From Sphingopyxis sp. HIX (GTDB lineage Bacteria > Pseudomonadota > Alphaproteobacteria > Sphingomonadales > Sphingomonadaceae), in contig NZ_LNSB01000004.1 of NCBI RefSeq assembly GCF_001468285.1, positions 62,001 through 126,000 on the forward strand: 64,000 nt of DNA, given 5' to 3'. Positions 53,052-61,941 of the stretch are shown one piece after another; position 1 is the first letter of the stretch; the number at the start of each line of letters is the position of its first letter. The position numbers and the translations under genes were made by a program. Below the pieces are notes generated by a model that ran no database searches, had not been told where the DNA came from, and worked only from the letters and a program-made list of their open reading frames with translations.

Positions 53052-53792
53052 ATGACATTGGAAGCGCTGGTCGCGCGGCTATCCTTCTACAGCGACATCG
53101 GCGACGCCGATCGCGCGCAGCTGCTCGCGCTCGGCGGCAAGGTGCGAAGCTTTGCCGCGGGGCAGGAAATCGTCAGCGCGGGCGAGCCGATGGACGCGGT
53201 GCTCGTGATGCGCGAGGGCTGGGCGGCGCGCTTCAAGGAGCTGGAGGACGGGCGGCGCCAGATCCTCAACATCCTGCTCCCCGGCGACATCTTCGACCTG
53301 CAGGTGCTCGTCGCGGCCGAGGCGGACCATGGCGTCGTCGCGCTGACCGCGGGTTCGGCCTATGCGATCGCCCCCGCCGCGGTGCGCGACCTGCTCGCGG
53401 GGTCGGGGGCGCTGACCATGGCCTTCTGGTGGACGCAGGTGCAGGAAGAGGCGTTCCTGCGCGAACAGATCGTGCGCAACGGGCGGCAGAGCGCGCAGGA
53501 GCGGATCGGGCATCTGCTGCTCGAACTCCACCGCCGCGCGCAGATCGTCAATCTCGCGGGCGCCGACACGCTGCGCCTGCCGATGACGCAGACGCAGATC
53601 GCCGACACTTTGGGGCTGACGCCGATCCACACCAACCGGGTGCTGCGGCGGCTGGTGCGCGAGGGCTATATCGAGACCAACCGCCAGTGGATCCGCTTCC
53701 TCGACGCCGATGCGCTGGCGGCGATGTGCGATTTCGACCCGAGCTATTTTCACCTCGACGCGTTCCGGATGCGGCTCGGGCGGGGGGGCTAA
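53052..53792 (+). CDS. Crp/Fnr family transcriptional regulator
   Basis: 246 residues from MTLEALVARLSF (an ATG 6 codons earlier is possible). Cyclic-nucleotide-binding-type beta-roll (about 10-130) with a C-terminal HTH (TQTQIADTLGLTPIHTNRVL). The Fnr cysteine cluster is absent (only one Cys, near the end), so not an Fe-S sensor. Effector unknown. Lies between the kinase and the repair operon. Confidence 0.9.
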   Translation: MTLEALVARLSFYSDIGDADRAQLLALGGKVRSFAAGQEIVSAGEPMDAVLVMREGWAARFKELEDGRRQILNILLPGDIFDLQVLVAAEADHGVVALTAGSAYAIAPAAVRDLLAGSGALTMAFWWTQVQEEAFLREQIVRNGRQSAQERIGHLLLELHRRAQIVNLAGADTLRLPMTQTQIADTLGLTPIHTNRVLRRLVREGYIETNRQWIRFLDADALAAMCDFDPSYFHLDAFRMRLGRGG

Positions 53793-53801
53793 CCTAAGTT
53801 T

Positions 53802-53816
53802 GTTCTTTCTTTGTTC
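53802..53816 (+). promoter_or_regulatory. LexA box of the repair operon
   Basis: GTTC-TTTCTTT-GTTC: perfect direct repeat GTTC-N7-GTTC, the alphaproteobacterial LexA site. It lies 20 bases before the likely ATG of the radical SAM gene, where LexA would overlap the promoter. SOS induction of the four downstream genes is inferred. Confidence 0.85.
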
Positions 53817-53836
53817 CACCTGCTATGGTGCGAGCC

Positions 53837-55087
53837 ATGAGCAGCAAGACGATTCTCCAGAAGCTCGCGGTGCTGGCGGATGCCGCCAAATATGACGCGT
53901 CCTGCGCTTCGTCGGGGACGGTGAAGCGCGACTCGCTGGGCTCGAAGGGCATCGGGTCGACCGAGGGCATGGGCATCTGCCACAGCTATGCGCCCGACGG
54001 GCGCTGCATTTCGCTGCTCAAGATATTGCTGACCAATTTCTGCGTCTACGACTGCCGCTTCTGCATCAACCGCGCATCGAGCAATGTCGAGCGCGCGCGC
54101 TTTTCGCCGCACGAAGTCGTCGCGCTGACGCTCGATTTCTACAAGCGCAATTATATCGAGGGGCTTTTCCTGTCGTCGGGCATCATCCGGTCCGAGGATT
54201 ATACGATGGAGCAGCTGGTCGAGGTCGCGCGCATCCTGCGCGAGGAGCATCGCTTTCAGGGCTATATCCATCTCAAGACGATCGCGGGCGCCGACCCGGC
54301 GCTGGTCGCGCTTGCGGGGCTCTATGCCGATCGGCTGTCGACCAATGTCGAGCTGCCGACCGAAGCGGGGCTCGAAAGCTTCGCGCCCGAGAAGAAACCC
54401 GCAACGATCCGCAAGACGATGGCGTCGGTGCGCGTCGGCGCCGAGGATGCGATGGAGGCGGCGAAGGGCCGGCTGATCGGCAAGGCGGAGCCGCCGCGCT
54501 TCGCGCCTGCGGGGCAATCGACGCAGATGATCGTGGGGGCGGACGCGGCGCGCGACGACGATATCCTCGCGGCGGCGGACAATCTCTATTCGGGCTATCA
54601 CCTCCGCCGCGTCTATTATTCGGCCTACAGCCCGATCCCCGACGCGAGCAGCGCGCTGCCCCCGGTGCGCCCGCCCTTGATGCGCGAGCATCGGCTGTAT
54701 CAAGCCGACTGGTTGCTGCGCTTCTATGGCTTCGCGCGAAACGAGATCATGGAGGGGGCGAGCGGCGGCATGCTCGACCTCGCGATCGATCCCAAGCTCG
54801 CCTGGGCCTTGATGAAGCGCGACATCTTTCCCGTCGATATCAACCGCGCGCCGCGCGAATTGCTGCTGCGCGTGCCGGGGCTAGGCACGCGCGCGGTCGA
54901 CCGGATCGTCGCGGTGCGGCGGACGGGCGCGCTGCGGCTGGGCGACCTCGCCAAGCTGACCGCGTCGGTGAAGAAGGTTTTGCCTTTCATCGTCACCCCC
55001 GACTGGCGGCCGGGCAGGCTCACCGACAGCGCCGACCTGCGCGCGCGCTTTGCGCCGCCGGCGGAGCAGCTGGCGCTCGCGCTGTGA
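53837..55087 (+). CDS. UdgX-linked radical SAM protein (putative DNA modification/repair)
   Basis: 416 residues from MSSKTILQKLAVLADAA; an ATG 4 codons earlier is possible. Cluster motif CVYDCRFC (Cys69, 73, 76). A C-terminal helix-hairpin-helix segment (FPVDINRAPRELLLRVPGLG, about 340-375) points to DNA contact. Matches the family encoded beside uracil-DNA glycosylase-like genes. Chemistry unknown. First of the LexA-box operon; 10 bp to the UdgX gene. Confidence 0.9.
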   Translation: MSSKTILQKLAVLADAAKYDASCASSGTVKRDSLGSKGIGSTEGMGICHSYAPDGRCISLLKILLTNFCVYDCRFCINRASSNVERARFSPHEVVALTLDFYKRNYIEGLFLSSGIIRSEDYTMEQLVEVARILREEHRFQGYIHLKTIAGADPALVALAGLYADRLSTNVELPTEAGLESFAPEKKPATIRKTMASVRVGAEDAMEAAKGRLIGKAEPPRFAPAGQSTQMIVGADAARDDDILAAADNLYSGYHLRRVYYSAYSPIPDASSALPPVRPPLMREHRLYQADWLLRFYGFARNEIMEGASGGMLDLAIDPKLAWALMKRDIFPVDINRAPRELLLRVPGLGTRAVDRIVAVRRTGALRLGDLAKLTASVKKVLPFIVTPDWRPGRLTDSADLRARFAPPAEQLALAL

Positions 55088-55097
55088 GGCCCGTTCC

Positions 55098-56525
55098 ATG
55101 AGGGAAGTGGTGCTCGAGCGGCCCGGCGATTTCGCCGAGTGGCGCGCGGTGGCGCGCGCGCTGCTCGCGGGCGGGGTGGCGCCCGAGGATGTGAGCTGGC
55201 GCGGGGCGGAAGAGGGCGCGTCGCTGTTCGGCCACGAGATGCCGTCCGCAGAGGGTGGCGCGGTGACCTTGCCGCGCGAATTGCTCGCCATGGCCGACCG
55301 GGTGATCTGTCATCGCGGCGCCGAGGTTCCGGCGCGGCTCTATCGCCTCGTCTGGCGCGCGGCGCGCGAGCGGCAATTGCTCGCGCGGACGACCGACGCC
55401 GATGTCGACTGGCTGCGCAAGACCGACAAGGCGATCCGCCGCGACATTCACAAGATGCACGCCTTCGTGCGCTTCCGCCGATTGGGCGAGGGCGAGGGGC
55501 GCGAGCGGTTCGCGGCGTGGTTCGAGCCCGATCACCGGATATTGCGGCTGACCGCACCCTTCTTTCAACGGCGTTTTTACGGGATGGACTGGGCCATCGT
55601 CACGCCCGACGCGCGCGCGATCTGGGAGAACGAGGAACTCAGCTACGGCCCCGGCGGCACGCGCGGCGAGGTGCCCGACAGCGACGTCGTCGAGGACCAG
55701 TGGCGCACCTATTATGGCGCGATCTTCAACCCCGCGCGGGTCAAGATCGACGCGATGCGCGCCGAGATGCCGAAGAAATATTGGCACAACCTGCCCGAGG
55801 CGCAGGATATTGCGCCGCTGCTCGCGGGCGCGGGCGCGCGGGTGGAACGGATGCGCGCGGCCGCCGTTTCGGCTGCGAACCCGCGAACGGAGAAATGGCG
55901 GACGCGCGTGCCCGACGAACTGGCCCTCGATGAAGATGTGAAGACGCTGGGCGATCTGGCGAAGGCGGTCGGGCGCTGTACACGCTGCCCGCTCTATTGC
56001 AACGCGACGCAGGCGGTTGTCGGCGAGGGACCGGCGGCGGCGCGGATCATGGTCGTCGGCGAGCAGCCGGGCGACCAGGAGGATCTGCAGGGGCGGCCCT
56101 TTGTCGGCCCGGCGGGACAGGTGCTGGACGAAGCACTCGACGAGGCAGGGCTCGACCGGCGGCGCCTGTTCCTCACCAACGCGGTCAAGCATTTCAAGTA
56201 TGAGCCGCGCGGCAAGCGCCGGCTGCACCAGAACCCCACCGCGGGCGAAATCGACATCTGTCGCTGGTGGCTCGACAAGGAACGCGCGCTGGTGCAGCCC
56301 GACCTGATCGTCACGCTCGGCGCGAGCGCGCTGCGCGGGGTGACGGGCAAGAGCGCGAGCATCAAGTCGATGCGTGGGCAGGTGCACGAACTGGCAGGGG
56401 GCACAAAACTGGTCGCGACGATCCATCCCTCCTTCCTGCTGCGCCTGCCCGACCGCGAGCGCGCTGCCGAGGAGCGGGCAGCGTTTGTGGCGGACCTCGC
56501 CTGGGCGCGAAAGCTCGCGGCCTGA
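55098..56525 (+). CDS. udgX: DUF4130-UdgX fusion, uracil-DNA crosslinking protein
   Basis: 475 residues. N-terminal DUF4130/TIGR03915-like domain (about 1-240) fused to a family-4-like uracil-DNA glycosylase domain (about 275-475). UDG parts: GEQPGDQED (321-329), the UdgX R-loop KRRLHQNP (373-380) with His377, which in UdgX forms a covalent bond with the uracil site, and IHPS (442-445). Cys294, 297, 301 and 388 are candidates for the Fe-S cluster. TGATG junction to the exonuclease gene. Confidence 0.9.
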   Translation: MREVVLERPGDFAEWRAVARALLAGGVAPEDVSWRGAEEGASLFGHEMPSAEGGAVTLPRELLAMADRVICHRGAEVPARLYRLVWRAARERQLLARTTDADVDWLRKTDKAIRRDIHKMHAFVRFRRLGEGEGRERFAAWFEPDHRILRLTAPFFQRRFYGMDWAIVTPDARAIWENEELSYGPGGTRGEVPDSDVVEDQWRTYYGAIFNPARVKIDAMRAEMPKKYWHNLPEAQDIAPLLAGAGARVERMRAAAVSAANPRTEKWRTRVPDELALDEDVKTLGDLAKAVGRCTRCPLYCNATQAVVGEGPAAARIMVVGEQPGDQEDLQGRPFVGPAGQVLDEALDEAGLDRRRLFLTNAVKHFKYEPRGKRRLHQNPTAGEIDICRWWLDKERALVQPDLIVTLGASALRGVTGKSASIKSMRGQVHELAGGTKLVATIHPSFLLRLPDRERAAEERAAFVADLAWARKLAA

Positions 56526-57538
56526 TGGCCAAGGCGAAAACCTGGATCGAGCCGCATCCGAGCGGGATCTATGTGAAGCCCGCCGATGTGTGGATCGACC
56601 CCTCGCGCCCCGTCGAGCGAGCCGCGGTCACCCACGGCCATGCCGACCATGCGCGCAGCGGGCATGGGTCGGTCTATGCGACGCCCGAGACGCTGGCGAT
56701 CATGGCGCTGCGTTACGGAGTCGATGCCGAGGCGAGCCACAATGCCGCTTTTCCCTATGGCGAGGGCTTCGAGCGCGGCGGCGTGCGCTTCAGCTTTCAT
56801 CCCGCGGGGCATGTGCTCGGCAGCGCGCAGATATTGATGGAATATGCGGGCGAAAGGATCGTCGTCACCGGCGATTACAAGCGCCGCGCCGACCCGACCT
56901 GCGCGCGCTTCGAGGTGGTGCCGTGCGATATCTTCGTCACCGAGGCCACCTTCGGCCTGCCGGTTTTCCGCCATCCGCCGACCGAGGACGAGATCGCCAA
57001 GCTGATCGGCGCGGTGCGCGCCGAGCCCGAGCGGAGCGTGCTCGTCGGCGCTTATGCGCTCGGCAAGGCGCAGCGGGTGATCGCCGAGCTGCGCGGCGCG
57101 GGGTGGGATGCGCCGATCTATATCCACGGCGCGCTCGAGAAGATGTGCCACCTCTATGCCATCCACGGCGTCGACCTCGGCGAATTGCGGCTGGTCAGCG
57201 AGACCGACAAGGCCGCGATGGCGGGGCAGATCGTCCTCGCGCCGCCGTCGGCGCTCAACGACCGCTGGTCGCGGCGGCTGCCCGATCCGGTGACCGCGAT
57301 GGCGTCGGGCTGGATGCGCGTGCGCCAGCGCGCGCGGCAGCGGATGGTCGAACTGCCGCTGGTCATCTCGGACCATGCCGACTGGGACGAACTCACCGCG
57401 ACGATAATCGACGTGAACCCCAAGGAGACGTGGATCACCCATGGCAGCGAAGATGGGCTGCTGCGCTGGTGCGAGCTTCATCAGCGGAAAGCACGCGCGC
57501 TGCACCTCGTCGGCCGCGACCTGGAGGAGGAGGCGTGA
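56525..57538 (+). CDS. Ligase-associated DNA exonuclease (metallo-beta-lactamase fold)
   Basis: 337 residues. The metal-binding THGHADHA is at about 37-44, with FHPAGHVLGSAQI and VTGDYKRRAD further on; the C-terminal RVRQRARQR and HADWDELTATI belong to the beta-CASP-like arrangement. Matches the DNA exonuclease family encoded beside ATP-dependent ligases. Overlaps the ligase start by GTGA. Confidence 0.92.
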   Translation: MAKAKTWIEPHPSGIYVKPADVWIDPSRPVERAAVTHGHADHARSGHGSVYATPETLAIMALRYGVDAEASHNAAFPYGEGFERGGVRFSFHPAGHVLGSAQILMEYAGERIVVTGDYKRRADPTCARFEVVPCDIFVTEATFGLPVFRHPPTEDEIAKLIGAVRAEPERSVLVGAYALGKAQRVIAELRGAGWDAPIYIHGALEKMCHLYAIHGVDLGELRLVSETDKAAMAGQIVLAPPSALNDRWSRRLPDPVTAMASGWMRVRQRARQRMVELPLVISDHADWDELTATIIDVNPKETWITHGSEDGLLRWCELHQRKARALHLVGRDLEEEA

Positions 57539-59103
57539 AGCGCTTCGCGGCCCTGATCGACCGGCTGATCTACACGCGTTCGCGCAATTCGAAGCTCGCG
57601 CTGATCGTCGATTATCTGAAGCACACCCCCGATCCCGACCGCGGCTGGGCGATCGCCGCGCTGACCGAGAGCCTCGACTTCCCGGCGGTCAAGGCCGGGA
57701 CGGTAAGGGCGCTGCTCGCGACGCGGGTCGACGAGGAATTGTTTCGCCTGTCGCGGCATTTCGTCGGCGATACCGCAGAGACCGCGGCGCTGTTGTGGCC
57801 CGATGCCCCGGGGGCGAAGGACGATCCCAGCGTCAGCCAGGCGGTCGATGCGCTTGCGTCCGCGAGCCGCAGCGACGCCCCCGCCATCGTCGCCTCGCTG
57901 CTCGACCGGCTCGATGCCGACGGGCGCTATGCCTTGCTCAAGCTCGCGCTCGGCGGGATGCGCGTCGGGGTGTCGGCGCGGCTCGCGAAACAGGCGTTTG
58001 CGCAGGCGTTCGGCGTGCCCGTCGACGATGTCGAGGAGCTGTGGCATGCGATCCCGCCGCCCTATGCGCCGCTCTTCGCCTGGGGCGAGGGTCGCGCCGA
58101 GCGGCCCGACCTCGCCGATGTCGCCTTCTTCCGTCCCTTCATGCTCGCGCATCCGCTCGCGGAAGAGAGCATCGACTTCGCCGACTATGCCGCCGAGTGG
58201 AAATGGGACGGCATTCGCGTCCAGATCGTTCACGGAGGCGGCGAGACGCGCATCTACAGCCGTGGCGGCGAGGAGATCAGCTCGGCCTTTCCCGAACTGG
58301 TGGCGGCGTTCGATCAGGATGCGGTGATCGACGGCGAATTGCTCGTGCGCGGCGAGGCGCAGGGGGGTGAGGCGGCGAGCTTCAACGCGCTGCAACAAAG
58401 GCTCGGGCGCAAGACGGTGTCGAAGAAGATGCTGGCCGATTATCCGGCGTTCGTGCGCGTCTACGACCTGCTCGGCGTCGATGGCGAAGACCTGCGCGGC
58501 CTGCCGTGGAGCGAGCGGCGCGCCAGACTGGAGGCCTTCATGCCGCGCCTCGCCGCCAGCCATTTCGACCTGTCGCAAGTCATCGATGCGAAGGATTTCG
58601 ACGACCTCGCCGAGCGCCGCGCGGGCGCGCGCGATGCGGCGATCGAGGGGGTGATGCTCAAGCGCCGCGATGCGCCCTATGTGGCGGGGCGCCGCGCCGG
58701 CCTCTGGTATAAATGGAAGCGCGACCCGCTCACCGCCGATTGCGTGATGATGTATGCGCAGCGCGGCAACGGACGCCGCGCGAGCTTCTATTCGGATTAT
58801 ACTTTCGGCTGCTGGAGCGCTGAGGGCGAGCTGCTGCCGGTGGGCAAGGCTTATTCGGGCTTCACCGACGAGGAGCTGAAGTGGCTCGACAAGTTCGTGC
58901 GCGACCACACGCTCAATCGCTTCGGCCCGGTGCGCGAAGTCGAGAAGTCGCTGGTGCTCGAGGTCGCCTTCGATTCGATCCATGCCTCGAAGCGCCACAA
59001 GTCGGGGCTCGCGATGCGCTTCCCGCGTATTTCGCGCATCAGGCGGGACAAACCCGCCGAGGAGGCCGACCGCATCGCGACGCTGCTGGCGATGGCGACG
59101 TGA
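57535..59103 (+). CDS. ATP-dependent DNA ligase (LigB-type, repair associated)
   Basis: 522 residues from a GTG start. DNA-binding domain (about 1-200), then the adenylation domain with the nucleotide-binding lysine Lys223 in EWKWDGIR, and motifs such as VIDGELLVRG, IEGVMLKRRDAPY and WYKWKRDPL. It is the ligase type that often comes with an exonuclease, a Lhr-like helicase and a phosphoesterase; the last two are not next to it here. Confidence 0.93.
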   Translation: MKRFAALIDRLIYTRSRNSKLALIVDYLKHTPDPDRGWAIAALTESLDFPAVKAGTVRALLATRVDEELFRLSRHFVGDTAETAALLWPDAPGAKDDPSVSQAVDALASASRSDAPAIVASLLDRLDADGRYALLKLALGGMRVGVSARLAKQAFAQAFGVPVDDVEELWHAIPPPYAPLFAWGEGRAERPDLADVAFFRPFMLAHPLAEESIDFADYAAEWKWDGIRVQIVHGGGETRIYSRGGEEISSAFPELVAAFDQDAVIDGELLVRGEAQGGEAASFNALQQRLGRKTVSKKMLADYPAFVRVYDLLGVDGEDLRGLPWSERRARLEAFMPRLAASHFDLSQVIDAKDFDDLAERRAGARDAAIEGVMLKRRDAPYVAGRRAGLWYKWKRDPLTADCVMMYAQRGNGRRASFYSDYTFGCWSAEGELLPVGKAYSGFTDEELKWLDKFVRDHTLNRFGPVREVEKSLVLEVAFDSIHASKRHKSGLAMRFPRISRIRRDKPAEEADRIATLLAMAT

Positions 59104-59110
59104 CAGGCGT

Positions 59111-59196
59111 CGTCATTGCGAGGAGCCGAAGGCGACGCGGCAATCCAGAGACTGCGTAAACCCGCTCTGGATTGCTTCGCTTCGCTCGCAATGACG
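59111..59196. repeat. Inverted-repeat element between ligase and sodB
   Basis: cgtcattgcgagg...ggcaatccagag and its complement ctctggattgc...cgcaatgacg form an 86-bp palindrome 7 bp after the ligase stop. The inner part includes GCC-GAA-GGC. This is a third repeat type, also common in sphingomonad genomes, and may act as a terminator for the repair operon. Confidence 0.7.
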
Positions 59197-59300
59197 AAAT
59201 TGTTTGGGCTGGGAAGGGAAATTTGCCTGCACGGGTTGCAACCGCGTCGCCCGATACCGAGTTTAAGGCCGCGAACCCCCTACAAAAAAGGAAGACTGCC

Positions 59301-59915
59301 ATGACGATCGCTCTCACCGTCCTGCCCTATGCCGAGGACGCGCTCGAACCGCACATCTCGGCCGAAACGCTGCAGACGCACCATGGCAAGCATCACAAGA
59401 CCTATGTCGACAAGCTCAACGCCGCGATCGAGGGCACTGAGCTCGCCGACAAGCCGCTCGAGGAAATCATCCACCACGCCGAGGGTTCGGGCAACAAGGG
59501 CCTATTCAATAACGCGGCCCAGGCGTGGAACCACGGCTTCTACTGGAACAGCCTGAGCCCGAACGCGACCGCCCCCGAGGGCGATCTCGCCGCGGCGATC
59601 GAGCGCGACTTCGGGTCGCTTGACGAGCTCAAGAAGAAGCTCAAGGAAACCGCGATCAACCATTTCGCGTCGGGTTGGGCGTGGCTCGTCTCGCGCGACG
59701 GCACGCTGTCGGTCACCGACACGCACGATGCGGGTACCGAGCTGGTCGCGGGGATCAAGCCCTTGCTCGTCGTCGATGTGTGGGAACATGCCTATTATAT
59801 CGACCGCAAGAATGTCCGTCCCGACTATGTCAATGCGACGGTCGACAACCTGCTGAACTGGGATTTCGCCGCCGAGAATTTCGCGCGCGAGGGCACCTGG
59901 ACCTATCCGGGCTGA
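59301..59915 (+). CDS. sodB: Superoxide dismutase [Fe]
   Basis: 204 residues. Metal ligands: His27 region (QTHHGKHHKTYVDKLN), AWNHGFYWNSL, and VVDVWEHAYYIDRKN (Asp and His). The pattern points to Fe-SOD rather than Mn-SOD. No signal peptide, cytoplasmic. Start at the ATG after the AAGGAAGACTGCC sequence; the open extension upstream lies in the repeat. Confidence 0.95.
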   Translation: MTIALTVLPYAEDALEPHISAETLQTHHGKHHKTYVDKLNAAIEGTELADKPLEEIIHHAEGSGNKGLFNNAAQAWNHGFYWNSLSPNATAPEGDLAAAIERDFGSLDELKKKLKETAINHFASGWAWLVSRDGTLSVTDTHDAGTELVAGIKPLLVVDVWEHAYYIDRKNVRPDYVNATVDNLLNWDFAAENFAREGTWTYPG

Positions 59916-59924
59916 TCCGGTTCC

Positions 59925-59970
59925 GCGCCGATTGGCGGGGGCAGGCTGCACCCGCCAATCGGCGCTTTCC
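59925..59970 (+). terminator. Terminator hairpin of sodB
   Basis: GCGCCGATTGGCGGG with its complement CCCGCCAATCGGCGC (59925-59939, 59951-59965), followed by tttcc. Long perfect stem 10 bp after the stop. Confidence 0.8.
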
Positions 59971-60024
59971 CTGAACCCCGCCAGCCGCTAGTCAGCACCG
60001 ACGCCGACGAGCGGGCTGGGGGCC

Positions 60025-61896
60025 ATGCATTATCGAAACGACATCGCCGGGCTGCGCGCGGTCGCGGTTCTGCCGATCCTGCTGCTGCACGCCGGGTTCG
60101 ACGCGATTCCGGGCGGTTTCCTCGGCGTCGATATCTTCTTCGTCGTCTCGGGCTATCTGATCAGCCGCATCCTCATCGGCGAGATGACCGAGCAGCGCTT
60201 CACGCTCGCGGGCTTCTATCGCCGCCGCGCGCTGCGCATCCTGCCCGCGTTGCTCGTTATGCTGGTCGCTGTGCTCGCGGTCGGCTGGTGGCGATTGTTC
60301 CCGCAGGACATGCGCGACCTGTCGTGGAGCGCCGCTGCCGCCGCGCTGTCGGGATCGAACATCTGGTTCTGGCGCAACGTCAGCTATTTCGGCGATGCCG
60401 AGCTTACCCCTTTGCTCCACAGCTGGTCGCTGGGGGTCGAGGAGCAATTCTACCTCTTCTATCCCCTGCTGCTGCTCGCGCTGCATCGCTGGCTGCCGCG
60501 GCGCATCGTTGCTTGCCTTTGGGGGCTTACGATCGGTTCGTTCGTCTTGAGCTACGGGCTCGTCTTCGCGGGCAAGGCGCCCGCCGCCTTTTACCTGCTC
60601 CCCTCGCGTGCCTGGGAACTGGGGCTCGGCGCGCTTGTCGCGGCGGGCGGCTTCCCCGCGCTCGGCGCGCGCATCAGGGGCGTCGCAGCCTGGGCGGGGC
60701 TGGCCATGATCGCCGCCAGCCTGGTCCTCGTCACCGAAAAAAGCGCGGTGCCCGCGCCCTGGGCGCTGCTGCCATGCCTCGGCACCGCGCTGCTGATCGC
60801 TTATGGCGAGGCAGCCGGTACCGCAAAGCTGCTGGCGCTCGCGCCGCTGAGATTCGTCGGCGATATCAGCTATTCGCTCTATCTGTGGCACTGGCCGGTG
60901 ATGGCGTTCTGGCGGCTCGAGCGTGGACTGACGCTGGACGCCGGCGAAATGGCGGCGGCGATTGCCATTTCCTTCGCGCTTGCGATTCTCAGCTACCGGC
61001 TGGTCGAGCGGCCCTTCCTCGATCGGGGCCGCGCGGCACCGACCCGGCGGGTGCTGTGGAGCGCGGCGGCGGCGATGCTGGTCGTCGCGGGAAGCGCGGC
61101 CGCGCTGGCGCTGGCGGCGGCGCGAACGCCGATCGCCGACCCCCGCGTCGCGCGCGTGATGGCGTTCATCGATTATCCGCTGTCGCGCGACGCCGAGCTC
61201 TATTTCAACGATACCGCCTGCCGGACCGACGGCCGCTATCTGGCGCAGCCGTGTGCGACCACCCGCGCCGATCGGCCCAATATCCTGATATTCGGCGACA
61301 GCCACGCCCAGCATATCGCGTCGGCGCTCGCCGAGCGGCTGGACGGGGTTCATGCGATGCGCGTCGCGACGCCGCTGTGCCGCCCGTTGCTGCCCGACCC
61401 CGACCCGGTCCATTGCGCCGAGGTGATGGAGCGCGGTTTCGGCGAGCCGGCGGGCGACGGAACGCTGTCGCGGGCGATCCTGTCGGCGCGCTGGGAGGCG
61501 GGGGACGCGCCTGCGCTCGAACGCGCGGTGCGGCATTTCCGCGCGCGCGGCGTCGCGGTCACCATCCTGGGTCCCGGGGTCGAATATGACGAGCCGGTGC
61601 CGCGCCTGATCGCGCGCGCGATGGCACGGGGGAACGACTGGGCCTTGGTGCGGCAGGGCCGCCGCCGCGACCTGATCGCGCTCGACCGCGCAATGGCCCG
61701 GCGGGCGGCGGCGTGGGGCGCGACCTATGTGTCGATGCAGGATCTGGAATGTCCGGCCGGCACCTGTGCGCTGTTCGCCGCCGACGGCTCACCCTATCAT
61801 TTCGACAAGGATCATTACACGATCGCGGCGTCGCGCGAGCTGGTCGCGAAGATCCCCGCCGCGGCGCTCGCTGCCAATCCGCCCTTTCCCAAATGA
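60025..61896 (+). CDS. Membrane acyltransferase with SGNH domain, copy 1
   Basis: 623 residues. N-terminal acyltransferase-3 domain with about ten transmembrane helices ([20 protein letters not shown] start, [27 protein letters not shown]), then a periplasmic SGNH-like domain (IFGDSHAQHI with the Ser, DGSPYHFDKDHYT with Asp-His). Predicted to O-acylate an envelope polysaccharide or lipopolysaccharide. 45 bp before its paralog. Confidence 0.9.
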   Translation: MHYRNDIAGLRAVAVLPILLLHAGFDAIPGGFLGVDIFFVVSGYLISRILIGEMTEQRFTLAGFYRRRALRILPALLVMLVAVLAVGWWRLFPQDMRDLSWSAAAAALSGSNIWFWRNVSYFGDAELTPLLHSWSLGVEEQFYLFYPLLLLALHRWLPRRIVACLWGLTIGSFVLSYGLVFAGKAPAAFYLLPSRAWELGLGALVAAGGFPALGARIRGVAAWAGLAMIAASLVLVTEKSAVPAPWALLPCLGTALLIAYGEAAGTAKLLALAPLRFVGDISYSLYLWHWPVMAFWRLERGLTLDAGEMAAAIAISFALAILSYRLVERPFLDRGRAAPTRRVLWSAAAAMLVVAGSAAALALAAARTPIADPRVARVMAFIDYPLSRDAELYFNDTACRTDGRYLAQPCATTRADRPNILIFGDSHAQHIASALAERLDGVHAMRVATPLCRPLLPDPDPVHCAEVMERGFGEPAGDGTLSRAILSARWEAGDAPALERAVRHFRARGVAVTILGPGVEYDEPVPRLIARAMARGNDWALVRQGRRRDLIALDRAMARRAAAWGATYVSMQDLECPAGTCALFAADGSPYHFDKDHYTIAASRELVAKIPAAALAANPPFPK

Positions 61897-61941
61897 CCCC
61901 AAAAGGCTAGAGCGCACGCGCCGGCCAGCTTTCGGGGGACC

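Noticed and set aside
56374..59103. 909-codon frame covering the exonuclease gene and the ligase
   Set aside because: Only the last 522 codons, starting at GTG 57535, encode the ligase; the rest is the exonuclease gene in another frame and has no recognisable content.
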